The notes under the pieces were generated by a model. That model made no database searches and was not told the origin of the DNA. It was given only the letters and a program-made list of their open reading frames with translations. A program made the translations under genes and the position numbers. Shown here in pieces: positions 35,301-47,300 of a stretch of DNA of 64,000 bases. Each line of letters starts with the position of its first letter. The stretch's first letter is position 1. Source of the DNA: Oscheius onirici (lineage: Eukaryota; Nematoda; Chromadorea; Rhabditida; Rhabditidae). The stretch spans positions 2,294,001 to 2,358,000 of the forward strand of contig OW051471.1 of the NCBI GenBank assembly GCA_932521025.1, read 5' to 3'.

Positions 35301-38300
35301 AGGGTACTCTGTGCCTCATTTTGTCGCCCATTTGTACTGCTTTTGCTGTTCGCGCCTGTTCTTACTTGAGCGATACACTGGGCTAAATATGACCTCAGCT
35401 CATCGAAACGCATCTTTCAGGGGTGATATTTAGCACAGTAAAAAGCTACTGTTAAAAAACAATAAAATTTCATCTCGGCGGACTCGAACCCGGGTCGTTC
35501 CAGCGTGAAATTTCACAAACCCACTACACCAAAAATGCGAAAATTTGAAAGTCGAATAACTTTTTGCGCGAAAGAGTAAAATACGTTTTTCAAAAAAGAA
35601 AGATGCGTCTCGATGAGCTGAGTTTTTTTTGTAGTTGACCATTTTTTTGTACCTCCTTACATCAAAAAGTTATCGCGAAAATACTTTTTTTGGCCGATGT
35701 TTAAAACTACCGTAACCCTTGATCCCAAAATCCAAACTGTCCCAAAAGCTCTCAATTTTTTTTTCGAGGTCGATTACCCCCAGGAACAATCCCGGACCGA
35801 TCCGATCAGTTTGAAGGGTAGCTGTAGAACTAATTACAAAGACTTTTGACGCGCCCTAATAGATGGAAAACAGAAAAAATATTCTAGCTACCACTTTTTG
35901 TGACACTTTGGACTTTGCACTGTTTTTCAATGGGTTGCCATGACCAGTTGCCAATGATCAGTTGCGGGAGCACCAATCGGTTTTTCACTTTTAGGCTTCG
36001 TTTTACTCAATTTCTGAAACAAAAGTACTGACAATGCTCATTCAATTCAACAATTGGCTTCAATCTGCGAAAGAAAGCCTACCCCAATACTCTCCTCCCT
36101 TTTTCCCCTGTTGAAATCCCTCCGAAGCGAATCTTCCCTCTCACATTTACTCAATGGCGAAAAGAAGGCAACCGCGGCGAGATGGCCGAGTGGTCTAAGG
36201 CGCTGGTTTTAGGCACCAGTCTCCCCGGAGGCGTGGGTTCGAATCCCACTCTCGTCAGTTCTTTTTGATTTTTTTTTAATGTTTCATTTTTATGGTAAAA
36301 AGACTGACAATTTCACTATTTTATTGGTACTTACGCTATTGTTCAAAATAATCTCCCTTTTCGCAGCTTCCCCGTCTTCAGAAGGGCAGTTGACTAATAC
36401 TTCATTTCACTGGAAAAGCTCCCCCAAAACATAGTAGAAAAAGTACGAGCAAGGGAAAGTATGTAACAGCTATTATACAGTTCCAATAATATTTTTTCGT
36501 TGCATGATATTCGCCTTTTCTCCGTAAACACAGCTGCCAAAACTATTCGATAGGCGATATAGCATCAGCTAAAAAAACTAACATTCTACAGTGTCGTAGA
36601 AGACATGATACAGTTCTATTCTTGATCAAAATGGCTCGGTGAGTTTACTAAATCGTTTTCCACCAAGAAAACGTTGATTTTTCTTGCCCATACTCTCATA
36701 AAATGGTCAATAAACAGCAGAAATTTTGTTCTGTTTCAACTTGCCTTTATAAGCATCAGCATCACTACTTTTGAGAAACTCTATTGTTTTTTTTGCTTCA
36801 ACTTTTCATGATAGCGAGATCTCAGTGAAGAACATTGTTCGATAAATGACAATTGTGTCAAGAAAGTATCGCTCGGTGGATTTGGATTTGCCTCCCACTA
36901 GCGCAGAACGCTTTCTGTCTAAAATCGCGCGCAACGCGCGCCAAAAGCATTTTCAGGTTCCGGGACCAATTCCATCGGATCTCAGGGTATACTTAGGTTT
37001 GCCGAAGTTCAGGTTATAGACTTCCCCTTGATTCTGATGAAGTAGGTCTCGAAAGGTGGTGGGAAACATCGTAACAAAGAACAAAGAATTAAAATGATTA
37101 TAAAGGATTCTAGACAGGCATGACCTCTAACCAATCCAGTCTCGATTCTTTCTTAGAGCAGCTCGACATCGGCGCGGTAAAATTCTGACCGGTCTGGTCT
37201 CGATCTGGTGTGGGCGCAAAAAGGAACCGGACTGTGCCGAAAAATTTGGTTCACACTTTTTGCTAGTGTATGGGGGAATCACTATTCATAAATTCTATGA
37301 ATTTTGACAAAAAGAGAACAATCTGGATCTGTGAAAAAGTGGATCTTTTGAAGAAGAAGGGATTTGTCTTTGCCCTGCGTTATACTGACCGAACAAAAAG
37401 AGAACAATAACTTGTCTGAACTGCACAACCTGACAAAAAGAGAACAATATCTCCTACAAAAGCCAAATCCTCGTCTTTTCTCATAGGATCACTCTTTTAT
37501 CGTCTGTTCCACAAACTGCATAGGAGTGAGGAGAGAGTGCTGTCGAGTTAGGGACAAGAGTTGGATAAGACGTTGTTTATTGGGAGAGAATCCAGTTGTT
37601 TTTTATCGGTTTCTTCTTCTACTCGTTGTATCATATATAAACTAGATCCCTTTGCTATCAGTGTGATAAAAACAACAGGAAAATTTCTGTAACTGGACTG
37701 CCGTCACAAACTTCTCAGCCTAATATTCCTTGATTCACAACAGATTCATGTCGCTAAAAATAACGTATCGTTGAGCGCTAAACATTGTTCACTAGCTCAT
37801 CTTCGGCTGTGGGTCAAACATAGTCCGTTTTCTTCGATGTTACAATCAGGGTTTCTGGAGCAGTGATCCTATGAGAAAAGACGAGGATTTAACTTTTGTA
37901 GGAGATATTGTTCTCTTTTTGTCAGGTTACACATTTCAGACAAGTTATTGCTCTCTTTTTGTTCGGTCAGTAAAACAGGGCAAAGGCAAATCCCTTTCTC
38001 TTCAAAGAATCCGCTTTTTCACAGATCCAGGTCACTTATCAGTTTTAGAATGAAAAGGTTATATTAGGTCGCCGGATAAGTGTTTTCCTTTTGCTCATAA
38101 CTTTTTCCAGATTCATCCAAATCGAGTGATCTTTTGTTTTAAAATGTAGGTCTATTCGAGGCCGAATTAATCTGCTATATACGAGCCCTGGAAAGCTCAT
38201 CGCCTGAGTACAGTGATCGGTCAAAGTTTCCATCAAAACACAATTTTGCCCATAACTCTTCAGGGTTGCATCCTACAAAACAGTTGTCGGCGGCTCGAGC

Positions 38301-41300
38301 CTACACACTTTTCCATTTTTCTCGAAAATTACTAATTTAATTTCCAATTTCTTGTTTGCCAGAAGTCAACAAAGCAATAAGCAATGTCTGGGAAAAAATT
38401 GAGAAAATTGGAGCAGATTTGGAGAAAATCGCAAAAAACCGTCCGGTTCGAGCCGGCTCGATACCCAAGTATACTTGTAAAATAGCAGCTCGATTGGCTT
38501 TGTAGTTTAGGTTGGGGAACGGTTTTGAGTCTCGAATTTCATCAATGTACCCCACCTCATGGTGATTTTTTGAGCTGGAAGAGAAAATTAATGAACTTTT
38601 TCTGATATTTTTCAGGGGTACTTTTCAGCCCAGTATAATGCTACAATTAAAAAACAAAAAGATTTCCTCTCGGCGGACTCGAACCCTGGTCGCTCCAGCG
38701 TGAATTTTCCAAACCCACTGCGCCATACGGACATTTTCAGTTTCGACATGCTCCCAAAGTCGAAAATCGTTTTTCAAACAAGCAAAATACTCATCTTGCC
38801 GAGAAAAAAATTATTGTAGTTGACAACTGTTTTGTAGGATGCAACCCTGAAGAGTTATGGGCAAAATTGTGTTTTGATGGAAACTTTGACCGATCACTGT
38901 ACTCAGGCGATGAGCTTTCCAGGGCTCGTATATAGCAGATTAATTCGGCCTCGAAAGGCCTACATTTTAAAACAAAAGATCACTCGATTTGGATGAATCT
39001 GGAAAAAGTTATGAGCAAAAGGAAAACACTTATCCGGCGACCTAATACATAGTTGCAAAAACGACGAAGAATTTCCTAGTTTAAATATATAAGGCCCTGG
39101 TATCGAACGAGAACTGTTTATCGGTAGAAGCTCCTAAAAAACCTATTTTATACTTTTTGTTCCTCCTTCATAGCTCTGCATGTTCTATTTGTTCAGTTTT
39201 GGTTAGAAAAAATATATATTATTTTGATTAACCTTCCGATCACATCAGTCTCAGCAAACAAAAACTGTTATTTTGAAAGAGATCAAGACGCAATTTCCCT
39301 ACCTCTCCATTTTTCGTCCCAACCAACAGAGTCTCCTTTCCTGGCGGTCCTCCAAAGCACTTGATGTACCGGATCGGAGCGTTAATTTTCCATTCTCTCT
39401 GCTTCAGGCCCTGCTGGTCGTGACATCGTAGCAATTCATCAGTGCAAAATATGATGTTTAGGGAGGTTACAACCTAAATTTTGAGGAAAAAGAATCGAAA
39501 AATGAGTTTGAGTACCAATAAATTGCAGTCAATGTCGTGACGAAGCCGTTCTGCTACTTTATATTCCATTTTTCCTCCCTCTGTGGAAGTGACTTGCTTG
39601 AAGAGGATCAATTCTTCGGATAGACGAATCTGAAAGCTTTTTAGTTTTTTTTCTTCTTTATCTCAACCGAACAACGCTTCTGTGGCTTGAATGGTCCTGT
39701 ATGGAAACAATGAAACCAAAATATTGAAAAAAACACGCTGTTTAGCTACGTTTTTTAGCTCTTGGAATCGTTGCTTGAACTTTTTCATCTCTTTCAGATT
39801 TTATTTGAATCACATACCGACCAGCAAACGCAATGGTTCTGATACAACTGTATATGTCAGTAACGAAACAGAGAAGATACAGGAAATGCGGTTTGTTCAA
39901 TGAAAATTCAGTACCATAACTCCTTTTTGGTGCCGACACCGGCATTACATGTAGCGGAAGATACTCTAGTGCAGATATGTGCGTACGGACCGGACCGACC
40001 GGTCTGTACGCACATGTCTGCTCTGGTGGCATTCGTTCATTGTCATGGATTACCGGACTCGCCACGAACAAAACGGGTTACCGTAAATGTTTCATTTATT
40101 TTCAAGCATTGTTTCCAAGCATCGTCGCCAAGTAAGAGTTTCTTTTGAAACAAAACACTCGTTTCAAAAACTCTGCGTCAGTTTTAGTCAAAAAAAGTAT
40201 CGTATCTCATTGTCAGCAGAAGGCAGAGCGATACGGTTCAAAACCTTCTTGCTTAGTAGTTTTTCCTTCATCTCCCTCCTTTGTTTCACGATATTCTGCC
40301 TAGTGCATATGAAACAGACTAGTGGGCCTAAAATACCTTATTTTCGTCTATTTCCGTCATTTTTCCACCATTTATTGCTTTCCACCACTCATTTTAGGGG
40401 TAATATTGACAAGAAATCGATTAAAAACAAGTAGAAATCGAAAAAGTGAGTGTAAACTCCCTAAAAATGCAAAAATGAAATTTGTCGTGGGTCTCGCCAC
40501 GAAGTTGCCTGATTTCCCCTGTTCGCATGTTCGCACACAATGAGACTGTCCCTTTAAAAGAAACTCGCGAACTTTAAAATGTGACTAACTTGAAGAGTCG
40601 CTTTCAATGTAGCTGCAGACTTAGGTATATCGCTACCGTCTGTGTGTGTGTGAAGCTGAGATTTGGGGCTCGTGTATTGCAAGCGTTTAGTGCGCCGCGC
40701 GAGCAACCCGGGTTCGATCCCCGCCGGGGACTAATTTTTTTGTTTTGTATTTTTGAGTTCCAAATGATGATAGCAAGTGCGTGAATGTGTGTTTTTTCTT
40801 CTTTTTCATGTTTTGCACTTTTGCGAGCCGCAGGCGAGGTGTAAGTCAGAGGGACAGAGGGACAGAGAGGGACAGAGGGACTGTCCCTTTACTGTGATCT
40901 GTTTTGAAAAGGACAAAACTAAGTCACTTAGCCCCGGAGGGGCGTAGCACAACTTGTAAATATGTAATTCCGATCACAGCGACAACAGGTGAAAAGTTTA
41001 TAGGTTCGTCACTAAATGAGTCGTAGATAGTTCGTCGAAGCAGCCTGCTAAGAATCTTGCATAGGTTCTACAGTTTCACAGGTCCATTAAAACAAAACGG
41101 AATAGTAGTTTATATCTTTCCCGACAAAATCGGGAAGAATCATAAACTATGTGCCATTGTTCAAACCCGTTTTTCCTATACGTCCAACTACTTTCTCCAG
41201 GACCTGTATATTGCAGGAAGGACCCGATCCCGTCCGTTTACCTAATTGAAATCCCTCTATGTCTTATTGATTAGTTGAGGTTCAAACAAGCTTTAACCAA

Positions 41301-44300
41301 AAGCGATATTTCTATGGCGTTTTATCTCGTTTTATCGCTTTCTCAAATCATTCATTCCGATGTCTCTCCGTCGCTTAGTCTACGAGCTCTCTCGAGTTCC
41401 AGTCTTTGCTCCGCTCAGAAAACAGCTATGGGAGTTTGAGAAGAAGAATCATCTTCTTCGTAACAAACCGTGGCAAGATCACTTTCTTATGCCACAGTTG
41501 AATTGAATCTAGGTTTCCTGCTCTTCTCCTGGACAAGAATGAAGTCTCTGAGACAGTTTCAGTCTTCACAGACGCCTCGAAGAATTTCGATCGAAAAATG
41601 TCCGGATTCGGAATCTTTGGTGGACTCTGGAGTCCTTTGAACTGCTCCATAGCCATGAGTGGCGAGTACGACAACAATGCGGCCGAGCTCTATGCCATCG
41701 TCTACGCTCTGGAGAGGATCCTGAAACTGAAGATGGACACGAAGCCGATAGTGGTCTACACGGACTGTTTGAATGTCCTCAACTACTTCCAGCGAGAACG
41801 TTTCGAGGTGTGCTAGACTTCTTTGATCAGTTGTGAAAATGACTTCAGACTGTCCGACCTGTGACAGAAAAAGAAATGATCCAGGAGTTGACCGACAGTA
41901 TCGCGCGAATTGTGGACATTCTCAACACTGGTTCGTCGAAGCTGGTCTTTACTGGTCTTTTCGAATTTTTACGAGGAAATTTGTTCAGAACAAATCGGCC
42001 ATACTGGATGCCGTGACTGCTCACATTCGACTGCTTGAGATCCAGAACAGAATCCGCGAAATCGAGAAACAGTTGTCGCGGAAGACAGAGGTCCATCATC
42101 TTCTCTGTGAACTCAAGATGATCAGAAGGACGTTGCCGAAAGAGGACAGAATTGGAGTCGAGGACTGGACGTGTGCCATCAATGTGCTGAAAGAAACTGC
42201 TCTCTGGCAAGAGGTAAAACTTTTCCTTCTTCCAATTTTTAGTCCTTTTAGCCAGTCACGCTCAAATCAAAAGAGAACAACTTCTACACGAACTCTTCCC
42301 GCTTAATCCATCGTCTAGCCTCTCAATGTCGAAAGGGAGTCTACATCGTCTGGTCTCCTGGACACATTGGAATTGCTCAGAACGAGGTCGCCGATGTCTT
42401 GGCCAAGATGTCCGTGCTAAAGGAAGAACAGCCACTGTCTCTGCTGTTTCATCAGTGCTGGGCCAAAAATCGAGTACACCAGAAAATGGCGGAGATTCGG
42501 AAAGCCAAAAGCTTGGAGACAATGACTCTGGACGTTGTTCACATTCCGCACTGCCCAAGGATTCTGAGGCCTTTCGTCTATGAGAATCCTGTGTTGGAGA
42601 CGATTTGGAACAACGATATGGGAGAAATCGACTATCAGATGTGGGAGATGCTGAGTGGAATGAAGAAACTAGACGTCGGACGTGTCAGTGACTTCTTCGA
42701 ACAGCCGGAGAGATTCAACTGGAATCGCTATCCGATCGTCGATCGTTAGTGTTCAGAGGAAGACCAAGAGTGGACAGTGTTGGAAAATTGATGCGAACTG
42801 TTCAAGAATAAAGTTCATCTTTCTTTCTCGCTCTTCTTCTCTAATCTTCTTCTCTTCGTCTAATTTTGTTTGCTGGAAGCTCATTGTTAGATGAGTTGTC
42901 GGCACTTTGGTTATCGTTGCTACTTCCATAGGGTTGTAGTCATGCTGTACTTGAAGAAAATAATGGAGCATTCTATAGCGCTTTCACGTTACGAAGTATC
43001 GATGTTTTTCACCCAGTGTCGGTAGTGCCAACTGTTTCTTCTGATACACAGTCTCTAAATTTATGACTGCAACGAAACACAAAAGATGCAAGTTGAGAAT
43101 ATGAACGTGAAAGTTGCATTGTTCCTAAAAAAATTCTTTGGTTGTACTTTAGCTGGCACCTACGTTCGTTCAAACTGGCCTAAAATTGAGATTTTCTTTG
43201 TTTTTCTTCTATTTTCTGAGTTTCTAACCACGCTTATTGAATTCAGCGTATAAAACAACACCCTGGACATGAAATCTGATCGAAATTAGCAAGAAATCGA
43301 CCATAGCCGTTTACAAGACGTTCTCGAACATTTTTTGCCAATTTATATCTTTTTTATTGCAATTTTCTTCTCCCGGGGGTTCTTTTACACGCTGAATTCA
43401 TTAAAAGTAGTTAAAAATGCGAAAAACGGCTGGAAAATGGTGAAAATAGCAAATTCAAGCCATTTTGGGTGTTCGCGCCAAAATGTTTTGAACGAACGTA
43501 GGTGCCAGCTAAAGCACAACCAAATCTTTATTATTATGAGGACCTTTTGAAGCAAAAGCTGTTTTCAGAAACTCGCAGTTTTCTTTTTTTTTCCTATCCA
43601 GCTATTAGTCGGAAAATCCGAGTGAAGACAAATCGAAAATATACAAACGGTTCAAAAGATTTTCTCTTTTTTTCCAAACCCCATCATCAAATCTTTTTGA
43701 AACCAAAAGTCTCTACACAGAAAACTCACAGCCAATTTGTCTCCATAGATAGCAATCTGCCGAACGCAGTCCCTGCACTGAATCCTGGCTCCGGTTTCCA
43801 GAGAAAGGTGCTGAACATAGACGTCGGTCATGTGGTCCCTGAAATTTGTTCCAAGAAATGGATGAAAAGACTATTTATACTCTCTTCCTATGAGCTGTTT
43901 TTCCACATTATCGTCGCTTGAAAGATGCCGATACCGTCGCTGTTTTTCGCTCCGAAACTCATTTTCGGCAATTTACCGCACAAATTTGATACCCAGTTAA
44001 AATTACGCAGCTATTTTCGAATTTGTATGGTAAAGTAGTAGGAATGCGTCTCGGGGCGACTAGAAACCTGTTACGGTATCTCCCTTTACAGACATCAACA
44101 AACTTTTTTTTTCTTATTGGCTCTATCAAAAGAGTAAGAAAAGAAAAAAAACTTATTTAGCCATTGGAGTCTCGCTACTTCTGAAAAAAAAAACGAGTGT
44201 TGAGCTCACTTCTCCTTCAAGATTGTATTTTAGCAAAGCAGACAAAATTCAGTAGAAAGGTGAATGAGGGGAAGACCAGAAATGCAACTTTTGTGATTTT

Positions 44301-47300
44301 TGGGACGGTAAAAATACGCCGTTTTTGATTTCACTAAACGAGGGAAGGTAAGAGAGTGGAACTAAAATCAATGGGCGAACCGTTGACAATCGAAAAATAC
44401 GTAACCATTGCTTTATGCTGAGGATAAGGACGTCCTGTGTACGTCATTCTTCCTATTTTTTCACACCGAGGTGAACATACACGATCAGCATCGTAAAAAA
44501 AGAAGAAAACCAGTGAAAAAGCAACTTTTAGGCTAGTGTAAACGAGCACAGACGTCATCAAAAGTACAAGCACTTTTTTGTTTTATGAGTGAGTAAAATA
44601 TGAAAAAGAACACAAAAACTTTTTGATTTCAGTAAGAGTATAAAAGTAAGGGTTGCAAGTTAATCTACTGAACGTGTGGGACCATTTCAAAAAATAATAA
44701 TACCTGAACGCATAGCGATCGTCATGAAGACCATGAACAGTTCCAAAAGTCAGCACATAGTGACAGTAGGTGCCATCGACGCAGCCCATCTGGAAGTTTA
44801 TATTATTGAGAAATTCTAAAAGGAAAATAAAAAAAAATTCCTGTTTCAGGATCTGTATATCAGCACAATTTTTAATGAGCTTCGATTAGTGTAGTCTTCT
44901 TTTATTTTGTCATGCATTCATCGGAAAGTTGTCGGAAAGACGATGTAAATTATGGTTTCATGGTACGCCACATGCTCAAAAAATAACGTTTTCCACAATA
45001 AAAAAGGCTTCATCATTTCTCGACATTCTGGAGAAAACTGTTTCGACATTTTCAATTTCGGACCCCCCCCCCCTCCAGTGTCATTCGTTAGCCCTTTCCA
45101 GGTAAAGTTCGGGACGTATTGTCAAATTAACTTAGGTCCCTCCTTACTGAGCTGTGCCGCTTCAAAGTTTTCGAATTAGTGTGAGTCGTACTACTCTTCT
45201 AGGGTAATCAACTTCCACCTACTTGAAGCTCTAAAAATAAACTTTTTGTTTCAACATCAGTAGGAAAGCACTGAGAAATTATATAATCAGTAGTCTGCGG
45301 GTAATGTCAACAGTCAAAAAATATTTGCTTCTTGGCCAAGATAAAGTTCGGTGCTTTCAATCACAATCTTGTTCTACGATAGATAAAGAAAATGCAATAA
45401 ACTTCTAGTTTCTTAGTACCAAAAACTTTTTTTTTGTCACGATAACCCACTGCCAACATACTTTCGTCCCGAATATTTCTATACAAATTCCCTGAAACTC
45501 ACATAAACCAAATTGGTGTTGGGCTTGACACAAATGCACCAGACCCACGTCCTCAAATCGGCAAATCTGGCCAGGAGAATCCCTAAATTTTGTTCTGATA
45601 AAATTCAAAAAGACTTTACCTTCTCTCGTGTACAAATTGACCAGTTTGTTCGAGCCGCCAATAAGGAGAAAGTTGTGATTGTTGGCACAACAGATACAGG
45701 TCGGTTCAAAGTCGAGAAACTTCTCTAGACGGGCAATATGTTCGCCCTCCATTGTGTAGAAAGACAGTGTTCGACTGCAGTCCGTTATGATTAGCCATTC
45801 TCTGAAATCAGTAGTCTGTTCAAGAAAAATAGCATTATTTGACGTCCTCAAAAACCCTAGAATCTGGGATCGAACCAGGAACCCCTCCCCGGCGTTTGAT
45901 GTCCAAGCAAAAAAGCTAGCCATCGGAGCAAAAAGTCGCACCCGTACCGTCTCGAAGTAAATTGCTTTTCGTGGCCAAGTGGTTGGCACGCTGCTAGGGG
46001 TCTCTTGTTCGATTCCTGTCGACGAAAAATCTTTTTGCAAAAAGTGTCTTACAGGGTTTTTGGGTTTTTGAGCACGCTGAACAAGACCCAGTTGTCCGTT
46101 TCTTTTCAAACGCTTTTTTTTCAAGGAATTGTGGCTCCTTTTCGTTGTTTTTTTTGGTCTCGCCACGAAATGGGTTATGGTACACAATACCCTATTTTTG
46201 GTTGAACAAACTTACTTTTTCATTCTCATGCTAAATCATGTCTCGTAAGCACTGCTTTTGCTCGAAATGATAAAAACTCACTCCGGAACCTCTCCCGAAT
46301 CATTCGGTCCCTGTTTTGGTAGATTGAAGGCCAGAGCCCAAATTGGCTGACTTCCAGGGCGCTCAATCTTGGCACTGGGGTCCTCGCTCTGAATGTTTTG
46401 TGTCTTCCTCATTGTTTTCTGGGAAAACTCACAAAATTGGCCAGTTTTCGGAGATAGACACAGCCGTCGAAGGTTCCTATTGCGAAGGTCTCTCCGTCCT
46501 AAAGTGTTTTAGTTGTTTTTTAGAAATAAAAAATTAAGATGAATCATGATGCAAGCAGTCGGTGAGACTACACAAAAACGATGGGCCGTTATCGTTTCCT
46601 TCCTTCGATGGACTCTCTATACAAAAAAAAACAGAAAAACGAAAAGGACATTTGCGAGAATCAGTTTTCATTCGGTCTACTGATTGCGTCACTTTTTGTT
46701 AATATTCCAGTTGTTTTTCAACTTCAACTAATGTTTCGCTCTCCACTTATATATTGTATCAATTGCTTGTGTGGATTTATTATTTTGCGAATGACCATCT
46801 GTGTCTCATGTTTCACGCTTTATTGTTATAGCAAATCGTTTTCGTGCTGCAGTCGTAATATATTCCGTGACCAATCTTTCTGACAACAAAATTCTGCTCC
46901 AGTCTTGTTATTTTCCAAGACTACGTGTATCAGCATCCACTGGTAAGAGAAAGGTTTTCCGTGCCGATTTACGAACAAAAATTGGAAAACTGTTTTCTCA
47001 TAGTTTCTCCAATGGAAAGGGGTCATTAGAATAGCCCATATTTCGCTGGTGATACAAGTATTACACGTAAACGTAGGATAGTAAGTCTTGGCGTATTAAG
47101 AGTCTTACAGATGCTTACAAACGCAAAAAAAAAAATAAAAAAATCAGGCGAGGGCGAAGGTAGGCGCCTACTGCAGTAGAACCGGAGACTTGGCTGGGTA
47201 TCCTACGTTTACGTGCTATACCGGTCTCGCCACAACAGAATACGGTAATGACCTGTTGTTACTGAACAACCATAGCCTGAGGCTGTGGGGCGCTAGATTT

